Virus record (IMG/VR): IMGVR_UViG_3300021091_003447
Span: 1 to 30,715 of that record
Strand: one strand, 5' to 3'
Length of the DNA: 30,715 bases
Source of the DNA: a virus
Shown here: positions 1 to 7,592 of the stretch, one piece after another
How positions within the stretch are numbered: position 1 is the stretch's first letter
Layout: every line of letters starts with the position of its first letter
The notes under the pieces: generated by a model
Told to the model about the DNA's origin: nothing
What the model saw: the letters and a program-made list of their open reading frames with translations, nothing else
The model's database searches: none
Made by a program: the position numbers and the translations under genes

Positions 1-25
1 TCAGTTCTTTGGTTGCGGCTTTCAT
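1..25 (-). CDS. Start of an unidentified protein (partial, runs off the left edge)
   Basis: Only the first eight codons are visible, reading MKAATKEL. The start is supported by a ribosome binding site (GGAGAA, 5-8 nt upstream) and by a strong sigma70 promoter further upstream. The rest of the gene is outside the window, so no function can be given. It is separated from the hemF-hemE-oxygenase operon by a terminator, so it is the first gene of the next leftward unit. Confidence 0.5.
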
Positions 26-87
26 TTATGTTCTCCAAGTATGTTTTTGTTTATTAACACGGTAGCTTTAACTCGCCACTTATTATT

Positions 88-116
88 ATAATATAGGAAA
101 TTTGTTGAAATGTCAA
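88..116 (-). promoter_or_regulatory. Sigma70 promoter for the leftmost gene
   Basis: On the minus strand: -35 TTGACA (111-116), 17-bp spacer, -10 TATTAT (88-93). It lies just beyond the terminator of the preceding operon and about 60 nt ahead of the MKAATKEL start codon. Confidence 0.8.
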
Positions 117-118
117 CT

Positions 119-148
119 ATAAAAAAAAGTCTTATGTTTCAAAGACTT
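119..148 (-). terminator. Rho-independent terminator of the hemF-hemE-oxygenase operon
   Basis: On the minus strand a 7-bp stem (AAGTCTT / AAGACTT, arms at 142-148 and 127-133) with an 8-nt loop is followed by a run of T residues. The first arm overlaps the stop codon of the oxygenase-like gene. Confidence 0.85.
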
Positions 149-827
149 ATAACACTAGTGTACTGGTGCTGTCACCCACTTTGCCGCTTACCCAAGTGTT
201 GAATGCGAGACTGTATCTTTCTTTTTTAGGATTGCTTTTGTTGGTTTGCACAGAATGTGTGAGCCATGAAGGAAAGAAAACCACGTCCCATTTCTTAGGT
301 CTCAGACTCCAACCCTGTGCATTGAAAACATTGAACTTGTCTGGATTAAAATTATAGTCAATACGCACCACATCAGGAAACACATTGGTCCAATGTTTGT
401 CTTTGTGAAACACAATGTCACCTGTGTCCTCCACATCACTGAGATACAACACACCTGATATGAGACTGTTTGAATGATAGTGTTCTCCAGAATAATCAGT
501 GTCCAAGTATTGATTCATCCAACTGGTGTTTATTCTAAATTCATGTTTGACATCCACATCTAAAAATCCATGTAAAAAATCTTTCAATCGATTGGTCAAT
601 GCATCTTTGAGTGGTCTGCAGATAGGATCATCCAGCACAAATAGACCAGCAGAATTTTTAGCATTACTGTAGATCAGTCTCTTGTATTCAAGTTTGTTCA
701 ACAAGTAATCCACAATCACACTGCTTTGCGGTTCAATGCGTGTTTGACACACAGGCACAGCAAACAATGGAATTACATTTTCTCCAGTGATAGGTTCCAG
801 TGGCATGCAATTACTTACTCCATTCAC
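147..827 (-). CDS. 2OG-Fe(II) oxygenase-like protein (first of two paralogues)
   Basis: The 226-residue protein resembles the putative 2OG-Fe(II) oxygenases common in marine T4-like phages (TIGR02466-type). Visible features are a PLFAVP segment near residue 21, a histidine pair at H116/H118 followed by the conserved SGVLYLS strand, a distal histidine H191 after FFPSWLT, and an arginine near 204, which fit a double-stranded beta-helix dioxygenase. Whether it binds iron is not proven: the usual HxD motif is replaced by HYHS. It overlaps the end of hemE by 17 bp and is the last gene of the operon. A second start at position 806, just after the hemE stop with GGAG about 11 nt upstream, is equally plausible. 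A paralogue is encoded at 13841-14488. Confidence 0.75.
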   Translation of the reverse strand: MNGVSNCMPLEPITGENVIPLFAVPVCQTRIEPQSSVIVDYLLNKLEYKRLIYSNAKNSAGLFVLDDPICRPLKDALTNRLKDFLHGFLDVDVKHEFRINTSWMNQYLDTDYSGEHYHSNSLISGVLYLSDVEDTGDIVFHKDKHWTNVFPDVVRIDYNFNPDKFNVFNAQGWSLRPKKWDVVFFPSWLTHSVQTNKSNPKKERYSLAFNTWVSGKVGDSTSTLVL

Positions 828-1797
828 GCACTGCTGCGATTAATTTTTGAACAGTGATGGGTTTGGTTTGTTTCAATATGCCATGTCCTAGATTGAACAC
901 ATAGGGATGATCCTTGAAAGCAGTGATATATTTTTTGGCACTCTCCAACATGTGTTTTTCATTGCCCAATAATATTTTTGGATCCAAGCCACCCTGTATG
1001 GGTTGATTGGGCAACATGGTGCTGATGTAGGCAGGGTCCTGGGTGTAGTCTATGCTGAGTCCATGTGGTTGCACTTGTTGAGCAAATTTGACCAATTGTG
1101 CAGGTTTTAGACCTTTAGCAAAACTGATCACAGGCACATGTGGAAATTTTTCTTTGATATGATCAATAATTTGAGTGTGTGGTTTTATGCACCAATCTTC
1201 CACTTCCTGATCCAACAATTCTCCTGCATGACTGTCAAATATCTGTATCACATCTGCTCCAGCCTGTATCTGTGCTACCACATGCTGTATGATTTGATGT
1301 GTGAGTCGATGCCTCACAGCGTCCATGTGTTTCAATTGTAGATCCAATGTGTGCGGATCAAACATGTAATGCATCAGTGTGTAGGGTGCTGCCACAAATC
1401 CTATCAAAGATTTTTCTGTGGACAGTCTACGTCTAGTTTTTACGATGCCATCATACACACACAATAATTTTTTGGTGAATTGACTGTCAGGAGTGTCAAA
1501 AAATATCTTTTCTTTGAATTCACCCAGTTGTGGTCCTTGACTGGAGAACTCTAGATCCTGACCCATGGCCCAAGGAATCAACAGTATGTCTGAAAATATA
1601 ATAGCAGCATCCAAATCATATCTCTGCACCGGCTGCAGAGTGATTTCTGTCACAAGATTGCTGTTGGTTACTTTGTCCATGAAGTTGAGATTGTTCAACA
1701 CTCTATACTCAGGCAGGTATCTACCAGCTTGACGCATGAACCAAATAGGTTTGATGTCCTTGCGTTTGTGAATTAAAACTTCATGCAGTGTGGTCAT
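811..1797 (-). CDS. hemE: Uroporphyrinogen III decarboxylase HemE
   Basis: HemE decarboxylates the four acetate side chains of uroporphyrinogen III to give coproporphyrinogen III in cytosolic haem synthesis. The N-terminal signature WFMRQAGRYLPEYR (residues about 19-32) and the AIIFSDIL segment with its catalytic-site aspartate are intact, as are the GGLDP and LGHGIL segments near the C terminus. At 328 residues it is slightly shorter than typical bacterial HemE (about 340-355) but shows no internal break. The start codon follows the hemF stop directly (TAAATG), so the two are translationally coupled. Its product is the substrate of the upstream gene's product, HemF. This is clearly a host-derived metabolic gene. 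Confidence 0.96.
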   Translation of the reverse strand: MTTLHEVLIHKRKDIKPIWFMRQAGRYLPEYRVLNNLNFMDKVTNSNLVTEITLQPVQRYDLDAAIIFSDILLIPWAMGQDLEFSSQGPQLGEFKEKIFFDTPDSQFTKKLLCVYDGIVKTRRRLSTEKSLIGFVAAPYTLMHYMFDPHTLDLQLKHMDAVRHRLTHQIIQHVVAQIQAGADVIQIFDSHAGELLDQEVEDWCIKPHTQIIDHIKEKFPHVPVISFAKGLKPAQLVKFAQQVQPHGLSIDYTQDPAYISTMLPNQPIQGGLDPKILLGNEKHMLESAKKYITAFKDHPYVFNLGHGILKQTKPITVQKLIAAVREWSK

Positions 1798-2631
1798 TTA
1801 CCACTCCGCTGTGGGTGGCATGCTCATAAGAATGGCTTCTATGTTGCCATTGGTGTGCAGACCAAATTTGGTGCCTCTATCATGCAACAGATTGAATTCA
1901 GCATATCTAGATCTCTTACGAGCTTGTATCTGTCTATCCTCTTCGGTGTATTCATGGTTTCTAGTGTCATTGATGGTCCTGCATGACAGTTTGAGAAACA
2001 ATTCACCCATAGCCTTTGTGAATTTGAATTTATTTTGAAATTCTTGCATGTCTGCACAGTAGTCATGATCATAAAATATGCCACCTATGCCTCTGGGTTC
2101 CTGTCTGTGTGACAGATAGAAATATTCATCACAATCCTTTTTAATTTTGCTATATTGTTCAAAGCTCATGTATTCTGTGCATTTGCTTCTGATTTTGTCA
2201 TGCCATCTACCTGTGACTTCAATCATGGGATGACTTGGAGTCATGTCCATGCCACCTGCCAACCAACTCTTGTGAGTGGTTTGAATGTGCCTTGTGTTGA
2301 AGTGCATGGCAGGCACATAAGGATTCATTGGATGGATTACCACACTGATGCCAGTGGCCCAATACTTGCCGTCCTGTTCACCGCCTGGTAGATGATATCT
2401 GTGCTGTTCTGACATCACGCCACTCACAGTGCTCACATTCACACCCACTTTTTCAAATGTGTCTCCCAATCGCATCACACGCATCACACCACCACCATCT
2501 TCCTCCACATAGCTGCGGCGCCAAGACTTTTCTTCGAATCTTGCTGATTTTTCGTAGCTTTCAAAGTCATCGCACAAATGCAATTGCAATTGTTCGAACC
2601 ATTCGCGGGCGATAGTTTTGGCTTCTTGCAT
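1798..2631 (-). CDS. hemF: Oxygen-dependent coproporphyrinogen III oxidase HemF
   Basis: HemF uses O2 to convert coproporphyrinogen III to protoporphyrinogen IX. The 277-residue protein is close to full family length (about 280-300). Conserved blocks are visible in order: SWRRSYVEEDGGGVMRV, the QHRYHLPGG and ISVVIHPMNPYVPAMHFN stretch, SWLAGGMDMTP with the catalytic-region aspartate, PRGIGGIFYD, and the C-terminal RYAEFNLLHDRGTKFGL followed by ILMSMPP. The oxygen-requiring isoenzyme fits an aerobic marine host. No strong ribosome binding site or private promoter is visible; transcription probably comes through from the lipoprotein promoter at 2852-2880. A 16-bp palindrome lies in its upstream gap. 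Confidence 0.97.
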   Translation of the reverse strand: MQEAKTIAREWFEQLQLHLCDDFESYEKSARFEEKSWRRSYVEEDGGGVMRVMRLGDTFEKVGVNVSTVSGVMSEQHRYHLPGGEQDGKYWATGISVVIHPMNPYVPAMHFNTRHIQTTHKSWLAGGMDMTPSHPMIEVTGRWHDKIRSKCTEYMSFEQYSKIKKDCDEYFYLSHRQEPRGIGGIFYDHDYCADMQEFQNKFKFTKAMGELFLKLSCRTINDTRNHEYTEEDRQIQARKRSRYAEFNLLHDRGTKFGLHTNGNIEAILMSMPPTAEW

Positions 2632-2672
2632 GTGACTGTGTTGGTTGCTTTGTTGTAATTATTGTGATTATT

Positions 2673-2688
2673 TTGGCCAATTGGCCAA
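2673..2688. repeat. Perfect 16-bp palindrome upstream of hemF
   Basis: TTGGCCAATTGGCCAA is a perfect palindrome made of two tandem copies of the palindrome TTGGCCAA. It sits between the lipoprotein stop and the hemF start. No T run follows on either strand, so it looks more like a protein-binding site than a terminator. Confidence 0.6.
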
Positions 2689-2702
2689 GTTGAATCTAAG
2701 TA

Positions 2703-2846
2703 TTATTTGCAGACGCCAAACACGCAGCCAAGTGCTTTGCCAAGATCACCCATGGGTGAACTGTTTGGTGTCTTTTCAGTTTGAGTGGGTGTGCTGGCAC
2801 ATGCTGTGAACAGCAACACACTTAGAATCAAAATTGTTCTTCGCAT
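2703..2846 (-). CDS. Small lipoprotein (47 aa)
   Basis: The 47-residue ORF has a basic N terminus (MRRT), a short hydrophobic stretch and the lipobox LFTAC, so the mature protein should start at Cys16 and be lipid-anchored. The short mature part (about 32 residues) contains two further cysteines near the end (LGCVFGVCK). No family is recognised. The start codon lies only 5 nt after a perfect TATAAT -10 box and has no ribosome binding site, which predicts a leaderless mRNA. It is the first gene of the operon containing hemF, hemE and the oxygenase-like gene. Confidence 0.75.
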   Translation of the reverse strand: MRRTILILSVLLFTACASTPTQTEKTPNSSPMGDLGKALGCVFGVCK

Positions 2847-2851
2847 GACAC

Positions 2852-2880
2852 ATTATAGCAGCAAATATTCAAAAAGTCAA
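2852..2880 (-). promoter_or_regulatory. Sigma70 promoter of the lipoprotein-hemF-hemE operon
   Basis: On the minus strand: -35 TTGACT (2875-2880), 17-bp spacer, -10 TATAAT (2852-2857). The lipoprotein ATG begins 5 nt downstream of the -10 box, about where transcription should start. The promoter begins right at the end of dnaK. Confidence 0.85.
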
Positions 2881-2882
2881 TA

Positions 2883-4805
2883 CTACTTGTCTTTTTTGAC
2901 TTCTTCAAATTCGGCATCCACCACTTTGTCCTCTTTGGGTTGAGATTGAGCTTGGTCCTGTGCCTGTGCTTGCTCCTGCTGTTGACTCTTGTACACAGCT
3001 TCACCCATTTTGAATGATGCCTGTGTGAGTGCTTCTGTCTTACTTTTGATTTCTTCTGTGCTGCCAGATTTCATAACTGCCTTCAATTCTTCCATTGCTT
3101 TGTTGATGGCATCTTTGTCTGCATCAGACACTTTGTCTTTGTGTTCTTTGAGACTCTGTTCCACACTGGCCATCAGTGCATCTGCGTGATTTTTGGCATC
3201 TACTTCATCGCGTTTCTTTTGATCCGCTTCCTTGTTGGCTTCTGCCTCTTTGATCATTCTATCAATATCAGCATCACTCAAACCAGAATTGGCCTGTATC
3301 TGTATCTTCTGTTCCTTGCCCGTGCCCTTGTCTTTAGCACTCACATGCACTATGCCATTGGCGTCGATGTCAAATGTGACTTCAATCTGTGGCATGCCTC
3401 TTGGGGCTGGTGCTATGCCGGTGAGTTCAAAGTTGCCCAGCAGTTTATTGTCTGCGGCCATCTGTCTCTCACCTTGGAATACTCTTATGCTCACAGCTGG
3501 CTGATTGTTTTCTGCTGTGCTGAATACCTGACTTTTCTTTGTGGGTATGGTGGTGTTCTTTTCAATCAATCTGGTGAACACGCCACCTAATGTTTCAATA
3601 CCAAGCGACAGTGGAGTGACATCTAATAACAACACATCCTTCACATCACCTTGCAAAACTCCTGCCTGTACAGCAGCACCCAATGCCACTACTTCGTCAG
3701 GATTAACTCCTTGATTGGGATCTTTGCCAAAGAAGTTCTTTACCACTTCAACAACTTTGGGCATTCTGGTCATACCACCCACCAACAGCACTTCTTGAAT
3801 GTCAGCAGCATTAACTCCTGCGTCCTTCAATGCTGTGCGGCAAGGTTCTATGGTTTTCTGTATGAGATGATCCACTAAACTTTCTAATTTGGCACGAGTG
3901 ATCTTCATGTTCACGTGCTTAGGACCAGTCTTGTCAGCACTGATAAATGGCAGATTGATTTCAGTCTGTGTGCTGGATGACAGCTCAATTTTGGCTTTTT
4001 CAGCTGCTTCTCTTATTCTTTGTGTGGCTAATCTATCACCTCTAAGATTTATGCCTGATTCTTTTTTGAATTCATCTGTGATATAATCCTGTATCACTGA
4101 GTCAAAGTCTTCACCACCCAGTGTTGTATTGCCGTTGGTGCTCTTAACTTCAAATATGCCATCACCCAACTCTAATACAGAAATATCAAATGTGCCTCCA
4201 CCCAAGTCATACACTGCAATGGTTTTTGCTTGTTTCTTATCCATTCCATATGCCAGTGCGGCTGCTGTGGGTTCATTGATGATCCTCAAAACTTCCAATC
4301 CTGCAATTTTGCCTGCGTCTTTGGTGGCTTGTCTTTGTGCATCGTTGAAGTATGCTGGCACTGTAATCACTGCCTGTGATACAGTTCTACCTAAATATTT
4401 TTCTGCAGTTTCTTTCATCTTGGTCAACACATAAGAGCTGATCTGTGGTGGAGAGTATTTTTTGTTTTTACTTTCTACCCAAGCATCTCCATTGTCTGAT
4501 CTCACAACTTTGTATGGTAATTTGGAAATGTCTTTCTGTAATGATGGATCTTGGAATGTTCTTCCGATCAATCTTTTCACAGCAAAAAAAGTGTTTTCAC
4601 TGTTGGTGACTGCTTGACGTTTGGCTGAATGTCCAACCAATGTTTCTGAATCTGTGATTGCCACCACTGATGGTGTGGTTCTGTAACCTTCTTGATTTTC
4701 TAAAATTTTTGGCTCTTTGCCGTCCATTATGGCCACACATGAGTTTGTGGTGCCCAAGTCTATGCCAATTACTGGCCCTTTGATTAAAGTGTCTGCGTTT
4801 TTCAT
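2883..4805 (-). CDS. dnaK: Hsp70 chaperone DnaK, full length
   Basis: The 640-residue protein is a complete DnaK. It has the ATP-binding phosphate loop [12 protein letters not shown] near residues 14-25, the [14 protein letters not shown] and [10 protein letters not shown] segments, phosphate-2 [10 protein letters not shown], the adenosine motif [11 protein letters not shown], the interdomain linker [13 protein letters not shown], a beta-sandwich substrate domain, a helical lid, and a Gln-rich tail ending [11 protein letters not shown]. The start at 4805 was chosen because AAGGAGAAC lies just upstream; an upstream start at 4844 lacks this. No dnaJ or grpE is nearby, so it would depend on host co-chaperones. 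The promoter is sigma70-type, with no heat-shock promoter seen. A whole dnaK is unusual in a phage. Confidence 0.97.
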   Translation of the reverse strand: MKNADTLIKGPVIGIDLGTTNSCVAIMDGKEPKILENQEGYRTTPSVVAITDSETLVGHSAKRQAVTNSENTFFAVKRLIGRTFQDPSLQKDISKLPYKVVRSDNGDAWVESKNKKYSPPQISSYVLTKMKETAEKYLGRTVSQAVITVPAYFNDAQRQATKDAGKIAGLEVLRIINEPTAAALAYGMDKKQAKTIAVYDLGGGTFDISVLELGDGIFEVKSTNGNTTLGGEDFDSVIQDYITDEFKKESGINLRGDRLATQRIREAAEKAKIELSSSTQTEINLPFISADKTGPKHVNMKITRAKLESLVDHLIQKTIEPCRTALKDAGVNAADIQEVLLVGGMTRMPKVVEVVKNFFGKDPNQGVNPDEVVALGAAVQAGVLQGDVKDVLLLDVTPLSLGIETLGGVFTRLIEKNTTIPTKKSQVFSTAENNQPAVSIRVFQGERQMAADNKLLGNFELTGIAPAPRGMPQIEVTFDIDANGIVHVSAKDKGTGKEQKIQIQANSGLSDADIDRMIKEAEANKEADQKKRDEVDAKNHADALMASVEQSLKEHKDKVSDADKDAINKAMEELKAVMKSGSTEEIKSKTEALTQASFKMGEAVYKSQQQEQAQAQDQAQSQPKEDKVVDAEFEEVKKDK

Positions 4806-4862
4806 TTGTTCTCCTTTGTAAGCAAGTTTTACACACAAGCTCATAAAGCCAAGTGTGTATAG

Positions 4863-4892
4863 ATTATATAAGCAGTGTTATGTAAATGTCAA
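4863..4892 (-). promoter_or_regulatory. Sigma70 promoter of dnaK
   Basis: On the minus strand: -35 TTGACA (4887-4892), 18-bp spacer, -10 TATAAT (4863-4868), both perfect hexamers. It is about 57 nt upstream of the dnaK start codon. Confidence 0.85.
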
Positions 4893-4913
4893 TGGGTTTT
4901 GGCAGAATTATTT

Positions 4914-4941
4914 GTGTTTGGGGCATTATGCCCCAAATCAC
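4914..4941 (-). terminator. Strong hairpin after the small secreted-protein gene
   Basis: TTTGGGGCAT and ATGCCCCAAA pair across a very short loop (4917-4937), and flanking GTG/CAC can extend the stem past a one-base bulge. It lies immediately after the stop of the secreted-protein gene. No good T run follows, so it may end transcription inefficiently or protect the mRNA 3' end. Confidence 0.55.
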
Positions 4942-4949
4942 ACGCGAGC

Positions 4950-5150
4950 TTACTTCTTAGCAGGTTCAGCTGGCTTCTTTTCGTCTTTCTTAGGCGCTTC
5001 TGGACACTTGATTACTTTACCATCTTTGTCCTTGCACTCTTTTACTGCAGCTGGTTTGTCAGCTGGTTTTGGTGCATCTTTCTTTTCTTGTGCGATTGAC
5101 ACAGAAACAGAAAATAATATAGCCATTAAAAACACTATAATGTTTTTCAT
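4950..5150 (-). CDS. Small secreted Lys/Pro/Ala-rich protein
   Basis: The 66-residue protein starts with a signal peptide (MKNIIVFLMAILFSVSVSIA, then QEKK), predicting export and cleavage after Ala20. The mature part is highly charged, with repeated KPA/PAK elements and one cysteine pair (ECKDKDGKVIKCPE). No family is recognised; a periplasmic or metal-binding role is only a guess. The start is supported by AAAGGAG about 7 nt upstream. It has its own promoter and a downstream hairpin, so it is a single-gene unit next to dnaK. Confidence 0.75.
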   Translation of the reverse strand: MKNIIVFLMAILFSVSVSIAQEKKDAPKPADKPAAVKECKDKDGKVIKCPEAPKKDEKKPAEPAKK

Positions 5151-5210
5151 TGGTTTACTCCTTTGTTGTTGATTTGATATCTAATCTTATGTGTGTGTCT
5201 AAGTGTATTT

Positions 5211-5239
5211 AGTATAGCTTTAATTCAATACAAATACAA
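5211..5239 (-). promoter_or_regulatory. Promoter of the secreted-protein gene (sigma70, overlapping a late-type motif)
   Basis: On the minus strand: -35 TTGTAT (5234-5239), 17 bp, -10 TATACT (5211-5216). The -10 box runs into CTAAATAC, which resembles the late-promoter motif seen in the right arm, so both promoter types may overlap. Confidence 0.6.
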
Positions 5240-5248
5240 CCGATTTTT

Positions 5249-5647
5249 TTACCAAATATCAAGAGGACCTTTGATGTCACCCAATTTGCCTGCCAGTTGA
5301 TGCGTCAACATTGTTTTAGATAATTTTTTGTTCTTCATTAGTTTTTTCTTAAGTTCCATGTAGTGGTCGCGCCAAATTATTTGTTTATCTCCCACCAGCA
5401 TGTGCACCATCAGTTTGATTTTTTTATTGGGATAGATGTAGGCTTCTGCCAGTCTATCTCTAAGAGTGAACCAAGTGATGAATCTACAGCCCACTTTGGT
5501 TAGATCACGCCAGGGAGGTGAATCAGCTTGATCTGCCAGTGTGTGATACACAAACACTTTTTTGTACTTTTCAAAAATAGCAGTAAGGTTGCCACCCATG
5601 TTGCCTGCATCAAACCGACGACCTTTGCGTAACTTAATGTATGACAT
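5249..5647 (-). CDS. Hypothetical protein (132 aa)
   Basis: No family is recognised. The 132-residue protein is basic, with a Lys-rich C-terminal third (LKKKLMKNKKLSK) and aromatic patches (FITWFTLRDRL), and has no signal peptide or membrane segment. It overlaps the preceding gene by 14 bp and is last in a four-gene operon of small phage proteins. Confidence 0.65.
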   Translation of the reverse strand: MSYIKLRKGRRFDAGNMGGNLTAIFEKYKKVFVYHTLADQADSPPWRDLTKVGCRFITWFTLRDRLAEAYIYPNKKIKLMVHMLVGDKQIIWRDHYMELKKKLMKNKKLSKTMLTHQLAGKLGDIKGPLDIW

Positions 5648-5831
5648 CTTTGTCTGTGGGGCAACTGTGCTCTTCTATATGGGATATATCATGCCATTGT
5701 AAATCTAATATGTTTTCTTTGAGAGTCAGCATCATGTCTTGAGTGTCCATGGCATACACATCAATGGGTTCCTGTGCTGTTTTAAAAAACACACAGAACA
5801 GTTTTGTTTCATATTGATATGTGCGTGGCAT
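5634..5831 (-). CDS. Hypothetical protein (65 aa)
   Basis: The start was placed at an internal ATG (MPRTYQYETKLFC), because the longer reading frame would overlap the upstream gene by over 100 bp. This start leaves a 16-nt gap after that gene. The product is acidic toward the C terminus (DISHIEEHSCPTDKDVIH). No domain is recognised. Confidence 0.6.
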   Translation of the reverse strand: MPRTYQYETKLFCVFFKTAQEPIDVYAMDTQDMMLTLKENILDLQWHDISHIEEHSCPTDKDVIH

Positions 5832-5847
5832 ATCAATATTTATCTTA

Positions 5848-6075
5848 TTATTTTTTCTTTGCTTTGTTGAGTCTGCGTTTGTATGCGAGTGGTGATGTGA
5901 CTGAAGGTGGATTATAGAATGCGTGTGGGTTGGCAGATCCGAAAGGCACACTGGTGACCCCATAAGGAATGCATTCTACTTTGCCGCCCTTGGCTAGAAA
6001 TTCTTTCATGAGACGCTCAAGTTCCGCCTGCTTGGCTGGCTTGTTTTCAGGTTCTGTTGAATCGTAGGATCTCAT
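5848..6075 (-). CDS. Hypothetical phage protein (75 aa)
   Basis: The charged 75-residue protein has a helical N-terminal half ending in MKEFLAKGGKVECIPYG and a basic tail (YKRRLNKAKKK). A 'FLAKGGK...PYG' motif recurs in small proteins of marine T4-like phages (from memory). Function unknown. The start codon sits inside one arm of a 7-bp inverted repeat (6068-6074 with 6104-6110), which could mask translation initiation. Confidence 0.65.
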   Translation of the reverse strand: MRSYDSTEPENKPAKQAELERLMKEFLAKGGKVECIPYGVTSVPFGSANPHAFYNPPSVTSPLAYKRRLNKAKKK

Positions 6076-6117
6076 GGTTCACTTGTAGTTATGTTAGTGA
6101 CTGTGAGATCTACTGTA

Positions 6118-6261
6118 TTAAGACTTTTTAATTGTGGTAGATAACCAGTCCAACACATACACCGTGGTATTCTTTGCCCATACAATCGCATCATGGATGC
6201 TTTCTGGATGTACCAAGTATATGTAGGTTGCTAGTGCGCCTATAATTATACCTTTTATCAT
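6118..6261 (-). CDS. Small single-pass membrane protein (47 aa)
   Basis: The 47-codon ORF starts MIKGIIIGALATYIYLVHPE, a likely N-terminal membrane segment, followed by a soluble tail ending in TIKKS. It is preceded by AAAAGG and by a good sigma70 promoter with about 20 nt of leader, which makes it a convincing gene despite its size. First gene of the operon reaching to 5249. Function unknown. Confidence 0.7.
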   Translation of the reverse strand: MIKGIIIGALATYIYLVHPESIHDAIVWAKNTTVYVLDWLSTTIKKS

Positions 6262-6284
6262 ATTTTGCCTTTTCTTATGTGTGT

Positions 6285-6313
6285 ATTGTAGCGGAGTTTG
6301 ACTGACAAGTCAA
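6285..6313 (-). promoter_or_regulatory. Sigma70 promoter inside a nested palindrome
   Basis: On the minus strand: -35 TTGACT (6308-6313), 17 bp, -10 TACAAT (6285-6290). The -35 box is one arm of an inner inverted repeat (TTGACT-TGTC-AGTCAA), and the -10 box abuts the outer repeat. Confidence 0.8.
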
Positions 6314-6329
6314 TCTATAAAACTCCGCT
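6290..6329. repeat. Nested inverted repeat overlapping a promoter
   Basis: The outer arms AGCGGAGTTT (6290-6299) and AAACTCCGCT (6320-6329) are perfectly complementary over 10 bp. Between them an inner 6-bp repeat pairs the -35 box with its complement. It lies between the stop of the Bax-inhibitor-like gene and the next leftward operon, so it could be an operator, or an RNA hairpin at the 3' end of the upstream mRNA. Confidence 0.65.
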
Positions 6330-6345
6330 AAAATAAAGATTTTTT

Positions 6346-7029
6346 TTAGTCTCGTTTGCCAAAAAGTTGCAAAATAGACACAAAAATGTTGAGAAAGTTT
6401 AGATACAGTGACAATGCTCCAAACAGTCTTGTTTTGAACGAATCACCTTCTTGATAGTATAGGTCTTTCAATCTCTGCATGTCATAGGCAGTCAACCCTG
6501 TGAATATCAACACGGCCAACACATTCACCACGAAACTGATGATGCCCATGCCCAACCAGATATTTGCAATGCTGGCAATTATTATGCCAATCAAACCCAC
6601 TAGGAGAAAAGTGCCCATACTGGACAGATCTCTTCGAGTGGTATAGCCAAACAGAGCAAAAGTGGCAAACAGTATGGTGCTGATTAAAAATGCACTCACA
6701 ATGCTGTGAGCTGTGAACACAAATAATATTGCGCCCAAACTCAATCCTTGAGCTGCCGAAAAAGCTGACAACATCACAACCAAACCTGTGTTGCTGAAAT
6801 GCTGATGAGCAAAACTCAGTGCCAGTATGAAAGCCAACGGTGACAATACCACTATCCAAGTCAGTGCTCCGCCTGCGTACAATATTGGCATCTTCATACC
6901 AATATATGCAAACACAGCAGATATCAACATGGCAGTAGTCATCATGGAAAATATATCATTGAAATGTGATCGTAATCCTAAATCAATGGAGGTATTTCCA
7001 ATCGCTGATTGTCTTATGCTTGTTTTCAT
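6346..7029 (-). CDS. Bax inhibitor-1 (TMBIM/YccA-like) family membrane protein
   Basis: The 227-residue protein is almost entirely hydrophobic, with about seven predicted membrane segments after a polar 25-residue N terminus. The family signature ILIFTGLTAYDMQRLKDL near residues 170-190 contains the conserved YD.Q element, and SAAQGLSLG matches the second conserved loop. Relatives are pH-sensitive Ca2+ leak channels or, for bacterial YccA, inhibitors of the membrane protease FtsH. It has a good ribosome binding site (AAGGAGAAC). It is the last gene of a 13-gene chain that encodes several small membrane proteins, which suggests a role in host membrane modification. Confidence 0.9.
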   Translation of the reverse strand: MKTSIRQSAIGNTSIDLGLRSHFNDIFSMMTTAMLISAVFAYIGMKMPILYAGGALTWIVVLSPLAFILALSFAHQHFSNTGLVVMLSAFSAAQGLSLGAILFVFTAHSIVSAFLISTILFATFALFGYTTRRDLSSMGTFLLVGLIGIIIASIANIWLGMGIISFVVNVLAVLIFTGLTAYDMQRLKDLYYQEGDSFKTRLFGALSLYLNFLNIFVSILQLFGKRD

Positions 7030-7042
7030 TTGTTCTCCTTTG

Positions 7043-7348
7043 TTATATTATTAGATTTGTTGGACCTAATAAATTTTTTAAAAATATGTATGCACTGGCT
7101 CCCATAGCCAGTAGGAAAATTATATTTATGGCTATCACAATGTAGCTAACTACCAAACTGATTATGGCCATGCTGTGAAACACATTGCCTATTTGATAAT
7201 TTTTTATCTTGCCTTGCAGTTTGAGATACACATGTCCCAGCACCAAAGCAATGATCTGCATGAAGAAAGGCATGACAAATGCCATCACCAATCCAACAAT
7301 GCTGAATACAAAACTGGTCACTGCCAGTAAATTAAAATTAGTTTTCAT
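7043..7348 (-). CDS. Small multi-pass membrane protein, DUF4190-like
   Basis: The 101-residue protein has three to four hydrophobic segments (FVFSIVGLVMAFVMPFF, IIALVLGHVYL, SLVVSYIVIAINIIFLL and a short C-terminal one). The GLVMAF...LGHVYLK pattern recalls small DUF4190-type membrane proteins. Overlaps its upstream neighbour by 11 bp. Role unknown. Confidence 0.7.
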   Translation of the reverse strand: MKTNFNLLAVTSFVFSIVGLVMAFVMPFFMQIIALVLGHVYLKLQGKIKNYQIGNVFHSMAIISLVVSYIVIAINIIFLLAMGASAYIFLKNLLGPTNLII

Positions 7349-7592
7349 AAAATTTTCTAAATATGCCTGTGCCTACAATTATCACATACCAAAACCACAA
7401 TATCCAGCACAGATAAAATATTGGGTGACTGTTTTTTAGCCAAATAATCACAAACCATAGACTGAAGGCCAATAGCACGTGAGTGAATATTTGTGAGTCC
7501 ACATAAGTTTTAATTTTGTTGGTGCCAGACTCAAAACAGTTAAATGCCCAATCTAAAATTCTGTCCGAGTAATTAGTGTGTTGATTGTTCAT
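7338..7592 (-). CDS. Small membrane protein (84 aa)
   Basis: The start is set at MNNQHTNYSDRI because its ATG overlaps the upstream stop as ATGA, the coupling pattern used throughout this operon. An amphipathic N-terminal region is followed by two strongly hydrophobic, Trp-rich segments (VLLAFSLWFVIIWL and FYLCWILWFWYVIIVGTGIF). Unknown family. Confidence 0.65.
   Translation of the reverse strand: MNNQHTNYSDRILDWAFNCFESGTNKIKTYVDSQIFTHVLLAFSLWFVIIWLKNSHPIFYLCWILWFWYVIIVGTGIFRKFYEN

Noticed and set aside
3141-3590. 149-codon plus-strand ORF inside dnaK
   Set aside because: Antisense to a highly conserved gene, with no family resemblance or start signals.
6290-6329. Simple rho-independent terminator for the 13-gene operon
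   Set aside because: On the minus strand the hairpin is followed by ACAATACACAC, not a T run; the run of T in the region lies on the wrong side or too far away.
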